From contig JAQCEV010000016.1 of NCBI GenBank assembly GCA_027618515.1, positions 1 through 39,661 of the forward strand: 39,661 nucleotides of DNA. The letters run 5' to 3'. This DNA comes from Chloroflexota bacterium. GTDB taxonomy: Bacteria > Chloroflexota > Dehalococcoidia > Lucifugimonadales > Australimonadaceae. Positions 1-8,043 of the stretch are shown in pieces (within the stretch, counting starts at the first letter, position 1; each line of letters begins with the position of its first letter). The notes beneath the pieces were generated by a model. That model did not search any database. It saw only the letters and a list, made by a program, of their open reading frames with translations, and was not told the origin of the DNA. Both the position numbers and the translations under genes were made by a program.

Positions 1-178
1 TGTTGTTACGGGCACATCATGCCCGACCGGAGCAGGGAATCCACTTATCCCCACTGTTCAGTTTTCCGAAGCCACCTCTGTCATAACTCTAATTTCAAGC
101 AGTTGGATTAGTTATATTTCAGGAATCATACTCGTTGCTATCGTTATCGCACATTTCATCAATTGGGTTACAGATGCA
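1..178. other. AT-rich edge segment, no gene assigned
   Basis: This stretch is visibly richer in A+T than the rest of the window. No complete gene is seen. On the plus strand a frame is open from base 2 to the TGA at 350-352; its part inside this segment would encode a hydrophobic, membrane-helix-like run (ISGIILVAIVIAHFINW) that could be the C-terminal end of a membrane protein entering from outside the window. Beyond about base 178 the same frame simply runs antisense through the signal peptide of the minus-strand gene, so it is not convincing as one protein. The composition change at about 178 marks a possible insertion or assembly junction. Confidence 0.3.
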
Positions 179-300
179 AGCGTGAGCACGAGCACGTGGC
201 CGTCGTCTTGGGCCATGGCGGGCTGCACGAGGGCCAACAGGCCCCAGGCGATGGCTACCAGCCATAGTCCGCGCCGCATCTGCCGGGACATCGCCATCAT
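112..300 (-). pseudogene. N-terminal stub of a secreted protein, cut off at about base 178
   Basis: Reading leftward from ATG at 300 (AGGT lies 8 nt upstream), the product begins with a basic n-region (MSRQMRRG), a hydrophobic core (LWLVAIAWGLLALV) and a cleavage-type end (QPAMAQ), a clear Sec signal peptide. It continues DDGHVLVLTL and then, at about base 178, the sequence becomes AT-rich and the frame ends after about 20 more residues that do not look like the same protein. The mature start (a beta-strand of the 'hVLVLTL' type) recalls NfeD/ClpP-class membrane serine proteases, but that is a weak inference from ten residues. I read this as a real gene whose body has been lost to an insertion, rearrangement or contig join. 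It could alternatively be a short secreted peptide. Confidence 0.4.
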
Positions 301-357
301 CAGCACTTACCTCGCTTCTCTAGGCACGCGCTTGTTCCCCGTCTTCGCCTGATCGAT

Positions 358-389
358 CCGATAGGCATGGTGAACCATACCACTATCGG
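358..389. repeat. Imperfect inverted repeat (hairpin or operator)
   Basis: A dyad with 7-bp outer arms (CCGATAG at 358-364, CTATCGG at 383-389) and 5-bp inner arms (ATGGT at 367-371, ACCAT at 374-378) around a 2-nt loop. It lies upstream of the minus-strand secreted stub and downstream of the rRNA methyltransferase stop. There is no T-tract, so an operator or an RNA hairpin in the leader of the stub gene fits better than an intrinsic terminator. Confidence 0.45.
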
Positions 390-539
390 CATGCTTGCAG
401 CGTACTAGTGAATCGTGAACGAGCAATCGTCCCGGAAGCCAGGGACGTGAAGCTTTCGTGAAGGGGCGTGTCTGCCCGGGCGGGAGAGGGGCGCTATGAG
501 CGGGCGCTGGCAGGACTAGAGCCTCGGCAGCAGGCGCCG

Positions 540-1283
540 CTAGCGCAGCGCTTGCGAGTAGAGAACGATGCCGACGGCAACGGCGAGGTTGACGCTGCTG
601 ACACCCTCTTTCATGGGAAGGCTTACGCGCATGTTGGCCATGCTCTTGAGCTGGTCACTGAGGCCTTCGCGCTCGGTGCCGAAGGCGAGGATGGGCTGAT
701 TTGGCATGGTGGCAGTGGCGATGTCATCGCCTTCGGGGTCGATGGCGACGATGGGGCGCGTGAGGCCTTCGAGCGTTTCTAGGTTGGCTACGGGGACGGC
801 GAATTGGAGCCCGGCTGCGCCACGGATGACGGCGGGCTCCCAGGGGTCAGCGCCGCCAGTGAGCAATACGCCGCCGACGTTGGCCGCTGCAGCCACGCGG
901 ATGCAGGCGCCGATGTTTCCGCCGTTCTGGGGGTTCTCCAGCAAGATGATGGGGGCTGGTGACGCGAGGATGTCCTCGACCGTGTACGTGGGGCGTGCGG
1001 CGACGCCCCAGACTCCGGTCCAATGGGAGCGCATCTCGCCGATCTTCTTGACGTCTTTTTTGTCGATGGCTTTGGCCATGCTGGTGAGCTCGCCCGCGAT
1101 ATCGGGTGCTAGGGCGTCGGCCAACTCCTGGAGCTTCGCCTCGTTGGCGCAGGCCACCAGGCCGATGTCGGCGCCGAAGCGCGCGGCGTGCTTGACGGCG
1201 TGGAAGCCGTCGAGGAATACGAGATTGTTATCGGTCAGAGACGACCTGAGGAGATCGAGGCCGGCTGGTGTTATCGGTTGCAT
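540..1283 (-). CDS. SpoU/TrmH-family RNA 2'-O-methyltransferase
   Basis: A 247-aa protein of the SPOUT class (alpha/beta knot) that would transfer methyl from S-adenosylmethionine to a ribose 2'-OH in rRNA or tRNA. All three SpoU motifs are visible in the C-terminal half: motif 1 (LLENPQNGGNIGACIR, with the N..N.G..R pattern), motif 2 (ILAFGTEREGLS) and motif 3 (VSLPMKEGVSSVNLAVA). The N-terminal part (DGFHAVKHAARFGA) is the usual RNA-binding region of TrmH-like enzymes. I chose ATG at 1283 over an upstream start 33 nt earlier because AGGA sits about 6 nt before it. The target nucleotide cannot be told from the sequence; a 23S rRNA Gm or Um modification is the usual role. It ends in TAG. It stands alone on its strand, followed by the truncated secreted gene. 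Confidence 0.88.
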   Translation of the reverse strand: MQPITPAGLDLLRSSLTDNNLVFLDGFHAVKHAARFGADIGLVACANEAKLQELADALAPDIAGELTSMAKAIDKKDVKKIGEMRSHWTGVWGVAARPTYTVEDILASPAPIILLENPQNGGNIGACIRVAAAANVGGVLLTGGADPWEPAVIRGAAGLQFAVPVANLETLEGLTRPIVAIDPEGDDIATATMPNQPILAFGTEREGLSDQLKSMANMRVSLPMKEGVSSVNLAVAVGIVLYSQALR

Positions 1284-1396
1284 GTGGTTCCTGTTCTTTT
1301 GGATACGGAGGTGCACAGCTAGCCCGTGGGATCGCTGCGTTCATTGGTACCTCATCGAGGAGGACTGGGTGTGGTGTGGCATGATCTTCCCGCGAT

Positions 1397-1672
1397 CTAA
1401 CCTTCACCGAATACAAGGATGGCAAAGACCAGAAACAAAAGATAGCCAGAGAGCACCATGGCCCCCGCTGCCATGATTCTGACTTGGCAATGGGCCAAGG
1501 CTCTCGGATCGTGCCCGTAGCTCCAACGCCCAAATGCACCCCAAAAAGAAATCTCCCGTTCGATTTGCCAAACCAAGCACCCTGCAACCTGGGGGCGGAA
1601 TCGTGTCAGAACCCATCCCACAAACGCAGCAATCGAGGAAATGACCAGCAGCAAGATTATCGTTGGGCTCAT
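1397..1672 (-). CDS. Small hypothetical membrane protein with two helices
   Basis: A 91-aa protein with a hydrophobic N-terminal helix (IILLLVISSIAAFVGWVL), a central polar segment containing a short aromatic stretch (ISFWGAFGRWSYGHDP) and a second hydrophobic helix near the C-terminus (AMVLSGYLLFLVFAILVF). I do not recognise the family. The start is ATG at 1672 with only a weak Shine-Dalgarno (a GGG about 8 nt upstream). G+C is lower than in neighbouring genes, which fits either acquired DNA or ordinary membrane-protein codon use. It lies 38 nt after the molybdenum hydroxylase gene upstream of it on the same strand (stop at 1711) and could be read through from that transcript. The two well-formed helices argue that it is a real gene, but no conserved motif supports it. 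Confidence 0.5.
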   Translation of the reverse strand: MSPTIILLLVISSIAAFVGWVLTRFRPQVAGCLVWQIEREISFWGAFGRWSYGHDPRALAHCQVRIMAAGAMVLSGYLLFLVFAILVFGEG

Positions 1673-1710
1673 CGATTCAACCCTGGCCGAGGCGGTACGG
1701 ACGCGCCGCG

Positions 1711-3945
1711 CTAGCCCTTGGCTTGGAGCGCGGCGAAGACTTTTTCGGCAGTGATGGGTAGGTCGTGGATGCGGACGCCGACGGCGTCTTCGACGGAGTT
1801 GGCGATGGCTGCGGCGATGGGCACGTTGGGAAGCTCGCCGATGGCTTTGCCCTTGAAGGGTACGGGGCCTCCCACTTCATCCTCAAGGAGGATCGTTTCG
1901 AGCTTGGGGATGTCGCCGATGTTGACGAGCTTGAAGTCGGCCATGCTCAGCGTGCTGATGTGGCCGTCGATCAGGGGGGAGTCCTCGGTCATGGCGAATC
2001 CGATGCCCTGGATGACACCACCGTTGATCTGGCCCTGGTGTCCGAGTGGGTTGAGGATGAGCCCCACGTCATGGGAGGAGACGATGCGTTGGATCGTGAC
2101 CTGACCCGATTCGGGGTCCACTTCGACTTCTGCGATCTGGGTGACGTACGCCGTTACGGTGCGTTCTTCGGGCGGGTTGAATATCCCGGTGCAGACGAGC
2201 GGCTCGTCTTTTGAGGCAAGCGAGGCAACCTCCCGCAAGGTGAGGATCTGTTCTCTCGGGCCGATGAAGGCTCCGTTGCGTTGATGCACTTCTTCAACCG
2301 GGCAATCCCATTCGTTGGCGGCGGCTTGTGTCAGCGCGGCTATGAGGATGTCAGCGGCGTTCGCGACCGCGTTGCCTGCCGAGTTGGTTGTCTTGCTGCC
2401 ACCAAGGCCGGAGTCGAAAAGCCCGGAGTTGGTGTCTGCGGTTTGTACGCTGACCTCGCTGGTTTGTATGCCCAGCTTCTCTGCGACGATCTGCTGGAGC
2501 ACGGTGTGCGCGCCCTGACCGGCGTTTGCGATGGACACCTGCAGGATGGGGCCGCCGGTGGGGGCGAACGTGATGGCGGCGCTGGACTTACCGGCACCTG
2601 CTGGGCGTTCGTAGATCGCGATGCCGCGACCGGTGTTGGGTGAGGCCTTGGGCTTGTCCCAGCCAACGGCATCCATGGCGGCACGAAGCGTTTCTTTGCC
2701 CTTCACGCCCTGCCAGGTAAGTCCGATGGGGGTCGGCTCGCCATCGTTGATGAGGTTCCGCATGCGGAACTCGGCCTTGTCGATGCCAAGCTCGCCCGCG
2801 ATGAGATCCATGTGCGATTCGACCGCGAATACGATCTGCGGGCCGCCGGGTGTGCGCGTTTGGGTGCCGGAGACTTGGTTGGAGTAGACGCAGTATTCCT
2901 CAACCTTGATGGCGGGGATCCGGTAGGGGCTACCGGCCATGCGGACGCCGAGGACTGCGACCTGGGGGTTTGCTTTGTAGGCGGCGTAGGCTCCGCCAGA
3001 GAACGCGGCACGTACGCTCATGGCGGTCAGCGCGCCGTCGTTGGTCACGCCGGTACGCACGGTGAGCGTGGCAGGGTGCCGCCTGGGGCCAGCCATCAAT
3101 TCCTCGGTGTAGGTTTGGACGAACTTCACGGGGCGCTTCACTCGATCAGAGATCAGGTAGCAGAGCGTGGCGTCGTTGAGGTTGGACTTCGCCCCGAAGT
3201 CGCCTCCAACAGGCACGATGTTGACCGTGACGCGGCCTTCGGGCGCGCCAAGCTGCTTGATGAGGAGATCGCGAAGGCTGAAGGGCGATTTGTTGGTCGC
3301 CCAGACCTCGACATCGCCTTCCGGGTGCACCCAGACGGTGGCGGCGCTTGTTTCAAGGTAGCCATGGGGTGTGAGTGGCGTGCTGAACGTGTGCTCAAAC
3401 ACCTGATCTGCCTTGGCGAAGGCGGCTTCGAGGTCGCCGTGCTCCCACAAGGTGTAGGACTGTACGTTGGGCTCGGTGACTGAGCGCTCCGTTGCGCCCG
3501 CGTAGGAGGCGGGGTCGTCGTGGAGAACAGGCGCGCCGGGCTTGAGCGCTTCAAGGGCGTCGTAGACGGCAGGCAAGACTTCGTAGTCGACTTCGATCAG
3601 CGCGAGGGCTGCCTCGGCGATCTCAATCGTATCGGCGGCGACTGCGGCGACGGGGTCGCCCACGAAGCGAACCTTGTCGATGGCGAGCACCGGCATGTCA
3701 CGCATGCGGACGCCGACTCGGGCGTTGGGAAAGTCCTGTCCGGTGCCGACCATGGCGACGCCCGGAACGGCAGAAGCCTTCGAGGTGTCGATCGACCGGA
3801 TGCGGGCATGGGGGTGGGGGCTGCGGAGCAGCTTGACCCAGAGCGTGCCTGGCAGGGTGATGTCAGCGGTGTACTGGATACCGCCGGTTACTTTCTCTGC
3901 GCCTTCGACGGCTGCTGTCGGCTTGCCAACGGCCACGTACACCAT
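1711..3945 (-). CDS. Molybdopterin-binding large subunit, xanthine dehydrogenase family (copy 1)
   Basis: A 744-aa molybdenum hydroxylase large subunit (XdhB/CoxL/nicotinate dehydrogenase type), which would hydroxylate an aromatic, aldehyde or N-heterocyclic substrate with water at a Mo-pterin cofactor. The N-terminal 'a/b hammerhead' domain is at about residues 10-125; the first Mo-pterin loop is VGGDFGAK (about 246-253); a further cofactor motif is GGSKTTNSAGNA; the catalytic glutamate lies in GKAIGE (Glu704). The length is usual for subunits without fused FeS or FAD domains. ATG at 3945 has GGAG 6 nt upstream. It follows the paralogue at 4018-6243 by 72 nt and is probably co-transcribed with it. 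No [2Fe-2S] or FAD subunit gene lies nearby, so electron-transfer partners must be encoded elsewhere. The loop has GDFG rather than the common GGFG. Substrate not predictable. Confidence 0.9.
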   Translation of the reverse strand: MVYVAVGKPTAAVEGAEKVTGGIQYTADITLPGTLWVKLLRSPHPHARIRSIDTSKASAVPGVAMVGTGQDFPNARVGVRMRDMPVLAIDKVRFVGDPVAAVAADTIEIAEAALALIEVDYEVLPAVYDALEALKPGAPVLHDDPASYAGATERSVTEPNVQSYTLWEHGDLEAAFAKADQVFEHTFSTPLTPHGYLETSAATVWVHPEGDVEVWATNKSPFSLRDLLIKQLGAPEGRVTVNIVPVGGDFGAKSNLNDATLCYLISDRVKRPVKFVQTYTEELMAGPRRHPATLTVRTGVTNDGALTAMSVRAAFSGGAYAAYKANPQVAVLGVRMAGSPYRIPAIKVEEYCVYSNQVSGTQTRTPGGPQIVFAVESHMDLIAGELGIDKAEFRMRNLINDGEPTPIGLTWQGVKGKETLRAAMDAVGWDKPKASPNTGRGIAIYERPAGAGKSSAAITFAPTGGPILQVSIANAGQGAHTVLQQIVAEKLGIQTSEVSVQTADTNSGLFDSGLGGSKTTNSAGNAVANAADILIAALTQAAANEWDCPVEEVHQRNGAFIGPREQILTLREVASLASKDEPLVCTGIFNPPEERTVTAYVTQIAEVEVDPESGQVTIQRIVSSHDVGLILNPLGHQGQINGGVIQGIGFAMTEDSPLIDGHISTLSMADFKLVNIGDIPKLETILLEDEVGGPVPFKGKAIGELPNVPIAAAIANSVEDAVGVRIHDLPITAEKVFAALQAKG

Positions 3946-4017
3946 GGGGGTCTCCTACGCTTCACGCTTGCTAGTGCTTTGCGTGAGCTAGTTTAGGCCA
4001 TGGCGTGGGGCGTGCGG

Positions 4018-6243
4018 CTAGGCGTTCTTGGCCTTTAGTGCGGCGAACACCTTCTCAGCGGTGATGGGCAGGTCTCTTATGCGGACGCCGATGGCGTCTT
4101 CGACGGCGTTCGCGATCGCGGCCGCCACGGGGGTCAGCGGGTTCTCGCCGATGCCTTTAACGTTGTAGGGGCCAACACCGCCGGAGGGCTCTAGAAGCAC
4201 GGTCTTGAGCTCTGGTAGGTCGCCGGTGGTCGGGAACTTCACGTCGGCGAAGTTGGTGGTCATGACCTGACCGTTTTCGACCAAGACCTCCTCCATGAGT
4301 GCGTAGCCCATGCCTTGGAGGAAGCCACCGTTGATCTGACCTTGGTGGCCGATGGGGTTGATGATCGTGCCAACGTCGTGGGCCGTGGTGAACTTCAGCA
4401 GATCAACCCTGCCGGTCTCGGGGTCGACGGCGACCTCGGCGACCTGGGCAACAAAACCTGTCACATCGGGGCGCGCTGTGGCGTCGGCGTAGGCGTCAGC
4501 CCGGATCTCCTGGTTAGCCTCGGCGAGCACATCGCCCCAGAGGCGGCGCTCGCCAGTGTCGTCGCGGATCAGCTCCTCGCCAGCCAGGATGATGTGGCCC
4601 GCGGGCCATTCGAGGAGCGATGCCGCGAGGGTGAGTAGCTGTTCTTTGGCGTCGGTCGCGGCCATGTTCCCGGAGATGGTGGTGATGCGGGTGCCACGGC
4701 TACCGCCGATACCTGAATCCGGGCCGGTAACGTCGGTGCCCAGGACTTGGATATCGATCTTCTCTGGAGGGAAGCCGAGGGTCTCTGCGACCACGACGCG
4801 GAGCGTGGTGTAGGTGCCGGTGCCGGGCTCGAATACGGGTGTGCCGATGAGCACCTCGCCACCAGGCTTGAGGAACACGGTGACGGATGACTCGCCGGTG
4901 CCGGGGGCGCGGTAGCCCATGGCGACGCCACGACCGACGTTGGCGGGCTTGGGCGTTGCGTAGCCAGCGCCGTCAGCGGCGGCTTGGAGCGCCTCGCTGG
5001 CGCGCACGTCACGGTAGGAGGCGCCGGAGACCAGTTGCTCGCCGTCCTTGACCATGTTCTGCATGCGGAAGGCGACGGGATCCATGCCGATGGCGCGGGC
5101 GACCAGGTCGATGTGGGACTCGCCAGCGAAGAATCCCTGGGGTTCGCCTGGAGCGCGGGCCTGACCGCCAGGAAGGTTGTTGGTGTAGACACGGCGGACG
5201 CGGAGTTTGGTGCTCTCCATGCGGTAGCAGCCGCCACCGTGGGCTGCGCCACTGAGTTGCGGGCCAGGTCGCACGCCACCGTACGCACCGCCGTCGAATA
5301 CGGCGTCGAGTTCGTGGGCGACGATCGTGCCGTCGTTCATGACGCCAGTCTTGAACCGCATGGAGCCTGCATGGCGTGGGGCAGCGACGGTGAATTCGTC
5401 GTAGTAGCTGAATACGTGCTTCACGGGTCTGCCGGACTTGATGGCGAGCAGGCACGTAAGGGGCTCTTCGAGCGTGGCGCCCTTTCCGCCGAAGTCGCCG
5501 CCGACGGTGATGGGGTTGAGCTTCACTTTGTCTGGGGCCATGTCCACGGCGAGGGCGATGGCACCCTTCACACCGTGGGGGTTCTTGTTGGGTGCCCAAA
5601 CATGGAGGATGCCGTCGTCGTCCAGCCAGGCGACGCAGCAGTGGGGCTCCATGTAGCCCTGGTGCTGTCGTGAGACGGTGAAGGTGTTCTCGATGACCTT
5701 GTCGGCCTTCGCGAACCCTGCCTCTACGTCGCCACGACCGTGGATCTCGTCGATGAACACGTTGGACACGGGGGATAAGACCTCTGGCAGGCCTTCGTAA
5801 GTGTTGACGTCAGGGTGTACGAGCGGGGCGTTCGCTTCGGCTGCCGCGAAGGGGTCGAAGACGCCGGGAAGCTCGTCGTACTCAACCTCGATCAGGTCGA
5901 TGGCGGCTTCGGCGATCTCCTTAGTCTCGGCAGCGACTGCCGCGATGCGGTCGCCGATGAACCGGATATGCCCGTCGGACAGTACGTTGAGGTCGCGGTA
6001 GCGTCGACCGTAGCGGACGCCAGCCACGTCATCGCCGGTGACGACGGCGTGCACGCCGGGTAGGGCGGCTGCCTTGGAGGTGTCGATGCGCGTGATGATG
6101 GCGTGGGGCACCGGGCTGCGAAGGACTTTGGCCCAGAGCATGCCTGGTAGGTCGACGTCAGGCGTGTACTCGGCGGAGCCTGTGGTCTTGCCGTAGGACT
6201 CCGTGCGTGAGGTGAACCGGCCGATCGCTTGGTACTGAACCAT
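4018..6243 (-). CDS. Molybdopterin-binding large subunit, xanthine dehydrogenase family (copy 2)
   Basis: A 741-aa paralogue of the next gene downstream, sharing the same architecture: hammerhead domain at about 10-125, Mo-pterin loop VGGDFGGK (about 247-254), cofactor motif GIGGSRGTRITTISGN, and catalytic glutamate in VKGIGE (Glu700). The shared C-terminal signature (VRIRDLPITAEKVFAAL against VRIHDLPITAEKVFAAL) shows that the two arose by duplication. It begins at ATG 6243 with GGAGAG 4 nt upstream and is the first gene of the pair. Typical holoenzymes also need a small 2x[2Fe-2S] subunit and an FAD subunit; neither is in this window. The divergence between the two copies outside the motifs suggests different substrates, or a heterodimer, rather than dosage. 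Either copy could act on purines, N-heterocycles or aldehydes. Confidence 0.9.
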   Translation of the reverse strand: MVQYQAIGRFTSRTESYGKTTGSAEYTPDVDLPGMLWAKVLRSPVPHAIITRIDTSKAAALPGVHAVVTGDDVAGVRYGRRYRDLNVLSDGHIRFIGDRIAAVAAETKEIAEAAIDLIEVEYDELPGVFDPFAAAEANAPLVHPDVNTYEGLPEVLSPVSNVFIDEIHGRGDVEAGFAKADKVIENTFTVSRQHQGYMEPHCCVAWLDDDGILHVWAPNKNPHGVKGAIALAVDMAPDKVKLNPITVGGDFGGKGATLEEPLTCLLAIKSGRPVKHVFSYYDEFTVAAPRHAGSMRFKTGVMNDGTIVAHELDAVFDGGAYGGVRPGPQLSGAAHGGGCYRMESTKLRVRRVYTNNLPGGQARAPGEPQGFFAGESHIDLVARAIGMDPVAFRMQNMVKDGEQLVSGASYRDVRASEALQAAADGAGYATPKPANVGRGVAMGYRAPGTGESSVTVFLKPGGEVLIGTPVFEPGTGTYTTLRVVVAETLGFPPEKIDIQVLGTDVTGPDSGIGGSRGTRITTISGNMAATDAKEQLLTLAASLLEWPAGHIILAGEELIRDDTGERRLWGDVLAEANQEIRADAYADATARPDVTGFVAQVAEVAVDPETGRVDLLKFTTAHDVGTIINPIGHQGQINGGFLQGMGYALMEEVLVENGQVMTTNFADVKFPTTGDLPELKTVLLEPSGGVGPYNVKGIGENPLTPVAAAIANAVEDAIGVRIRDLPITAEKVFAALKAKNA

Positions 6244-6303
6244 CGTTCTCTCCAGAGGCGGTAGCGTGATGGGCGGCAGTATAGAGGCGACCGGGTTTGG
6301 GTG

Positions 6304-6957
6304 TCAGGTGACGAGGGCTAGTACGAAGCCGTCATAGCCTTTGCTGCCGACGGTCTGGAGCGCGGTGGCGTCGAGTCGCGGGTTTTCGGCGATGAGTTCG
6401 ATGAACCGGCGGACGCCCTGGACTTTAGGATCGGCGCTCGTGGGGTCGGTGACGGCGCCGTCGCGAACGACGTTGTCACCGATGATGAGCGTGCCGGGGC
6501 GCGAGAGTTTTACGGCCCACTCTAGATACGCGGGATTGCTGGGCTTGTCAGCATCGATGAAGATCATGTCGAAAGGGCCCGCAAGCGTGGCCAGCGAGTC
6601 CAGGGCTGGGCCTTGGTGGAGCGTGACGATGTCCGCGAGGCCTGCGTTCGCGATGTTGGAGCGTGCGACTTCAGCGTGCGTGGCGTTGGCTTCGAGGGTG
6701 ACCAGTCGGCCGTCAGTGGGTAGCGCGCGAGCGAGCCATATTGTGCTGTAGCCGCCGAGGGTGCCTATCTCCAGGATGCTTTTCGCACCGATCGATCGGG
6801 CGAGGAGGTGCAACAGCTTGCCTTGCGTTGGTGAGACGGCCTCGCGCGGGAGCCCTGCGACGTCACTCGCATCCAGCGCGGCTTCGAGGGCAGCGTCAGA
6901 TGGCACGAGCGCTCCAGTTAGGTAGTCGTCGACGGCGGTCCAGCGCTCTTGGGTCAT
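6304..6957 (-). CDS. SAM-dependent O-methyltransferase (Methyltransf_3/COMT-like)
   Basis: A 217-aa class I methyltransferase of the caffeoyl-CoA/catechol O-methyltransferase type. The SAM-binding glycine loop is SILEIGTLGGYST (about 60-72), the acidic residue at the end of strand 2 is in LVTLEANATH, and the metal-binding core is FIDADKPSN followed by GDNVVRDG, the Asp..Asp-Asn arrangement that coordinates Mg2+ and the catechol oxygens in this family. The length matches the family (about 220). It starts at ATG 6957, overlapping by 4 nt (ATGA) the stop of the upstream GNAT gene, so the two are translationally coupled. Substrate unknown; bacterial members methylate diverse small catechols. It ends in TGA. 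Confidence 0.88.
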   Translation of the reverse strand: MTQERWTAVDDYLTGALVPSDAALEAALDASDVAGLPREAVSPTQGKLLHLLARSIGAKSILEIGTLGGYSTIWLARALPTDGRLVTLEANATHAEVARSNIANAGLADIVTLHQGPALDSLATLAGPFDMIFIDADKPSNPAYLEWAVKLSRPGTLIIGDNVVRDGAVTDPTSADPKVQGVRRFIELIAENPRLDATALQTVGSKGYDGFVLALVT

Positions 6958-7454
6958 AGGTTCACGACCATGATGTAGTCCTCAGCGGTGGTCTCTACGC
7001 GGGTGAAACCGAGGTTTTCGTAGACGTGCTGGGCGCGGAGGTTGGTTTGCTCAACGGCGAGGCTGAGCTTCGCTAGGCCGTTGGTGCGTGCGAGGTTGAG
7101 GAGGGCTTGGAGGAGCATGGTGCCGAGGCCGCGCTCTCGCTGGCCGCGCGCGAGGGCGATGGACACCTCGGGGATGTCGTCGGCGACGTAGCCGAAGGCG
7201 TGATGATCGGCGGTCCAACTTCGGCACCATGCGGCACCGATAGGCGTGCCGTCGTCAGCCTCAGCGACAAGGCCCCAGTCGCCTTCGCGGCCCCAGCCGT
7301 CGGTCAGCATGGCGATGGCTGGGCGAGCCAGCGTTTCGTCGATCGAGGGGCGGTCGCCGTCAGCCCAATGGATAGCCTCGTAGACCATCTCGCGGAGGAA
7401 TGAGAGGTCGTGGATGGTGGTGGGTCGGAGGCTGATAGTTGGGTCGGTCTGCAT
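6954..7454 (-). CDS. GNAT-family N-acetyltransferase
   Basis: A 166-aa single-domain GNAT protein. Conserved motif A (acetyl-CoA pyrophosphate loop, Q/R-x-x-G-x-G) is seen as RGQRERGLGTMLLQALL at about residues 104-120, preceded by the beta4 strand (EVSIALA). Motif B with the usual Asn-Tyr ending is VYENLGFTRVET. The N-terminus (ISLRPTTIHDLSFLREMVYEA) has the typical beta1-alpha1 start. It would transfer an acetyl group from acetyl-CoA to an amine of an unknown small molecule or protein. Its stop overlaps the O-methyltransferase start by 4 nt, giving a two-gene operon. ATG at 7454 is the only sensible start. Confidence 0.85.
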   Translation of the reverse strand: MQTDPTISLRPTTIHDLSFLREMVYEAIHWADGDRPSIDETLARPAIAMLTDGWGREGDWGLVAEADDGTPIGAAWCRSWTADHHAFGYVADDIPEVSIALARGQRERGLGTMLLQALLNLARTNGLAKLSLAVEQTNLRAQHVYENLGFTRVETTAEDYIMVVNL

Positions 7455-7557
7455 AGCCTGAATGTCTACTGCGACGTTTGTCGGTTATGGTAGCGCAGGA
7501 CAATGAAAATCCCAACCACCAAGGCCGGGTTGCGTTCGATCGATGAATCGGGGGATG

Positions 7558-7839
7558 TTAGCGATTGCCTTCGGAGGCGATGCGCTCTTGGATGCGCTTC
7601 TTGAGGTCTTGGGCAGAGATCCTACTGGGGAGGTCTCTCGCGGTCATGACGGTGGCGCGGAAGGTTTTAACGAACGTGCTGCAGTCTGGACAGTCGTTCA
7701 TGTGCGATTCAAACTTAGCCAACTCCTCGTTGACCATTTCTGAATCAACGTAGTCGGAACAGTTTTCCTTGAGGTCGTCACAGTCGAACTCAGGTTTAGC
7801 TTGTCGCCGGTTGAACCAGCCGAAGAGACTTTTTGCCAT
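7558..7839 (-). CDS. Soluble zinc-binding anti-sigma factor (RsrA/ZAS-like)
   Basis: A 93-aa protein with the zinc anti-sigma motif H-x3-C-x2-C (His46, Cys50, Cys53 in ESHMNDCPDC). Cys20 precedes His46 by 26 residues, the same spacing as Cys11 to His37 in the redox-sensing anti-sigma factor RsrA, where these four residues bind zinc and where Cys11 can form a disulfide with Cys44. A further cysteine (Cys27) is present. There is no transmembrane helix, so it acts in the cytoplasm. The basic C-terminal half (ARDLPSRISAQDLKKRIQ) is helical. It is transcribed divergently from the ECF sigma factor gene 204 bp away, its likely partner; the usual arrangement is sigma then anti-sigma on one strand, so this layout is less common. 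Family well supported; redox sensing is inferred from spacing. Confidence 0.8.
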   Translation of the reverse strand: MAKSLFGWFNRRQAKPEFDCDDLKENCSDYVDSEMVNEELAKFESHMNDCPDCSTFVKTFRATVMTARDLPSRISAQDLKKRIQERIASEGNR

Positions 7840-7922
7840 AGTTCATCCACCTCGCGGATGCCTGCATCAGATTGTAGGGAGGCTATGCTCCCATCGCAAC
7901 CGGCCATCGCGACCGGGCTTGC

Positions 7923-7951
7923 TTGGTGCGGGGTACGGTATCGGCTACAAT
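7923..7951 (+). promoter_or_regulatory. Candidate sigma70-type promoter of the ECF sigma gene
   Basis: TTGGTG at 7923-7928 and TACAAT at 7946-7951 are separated by exactly 17 nt and lie 93 nt upstream of the sigma factor ATG. The -10 box matches the consensus at five of six positions and the -35 at four of six. No experimental support; the gene may also have an autoregulated promoter. Confidence 0.4.
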
Positions 7952-8043
7952 ACGAACCCGCTGTTCCACCGTTGTTATATGTGATGCTTCGGCATCGCAG
8001 ACGGTGCTGACATTCCAGCTTTGCCTCTTAGGTTCACCGAGAC

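Noticed and set aside
468-1476. Long plus-strand open frames opposite the rRNA methyltransferase
   Set aside because: They are antisense shadows of a gene with clear SpoU motifs; their translations show no domain and no ribosome sites, as expected from G+C-rich third positions.
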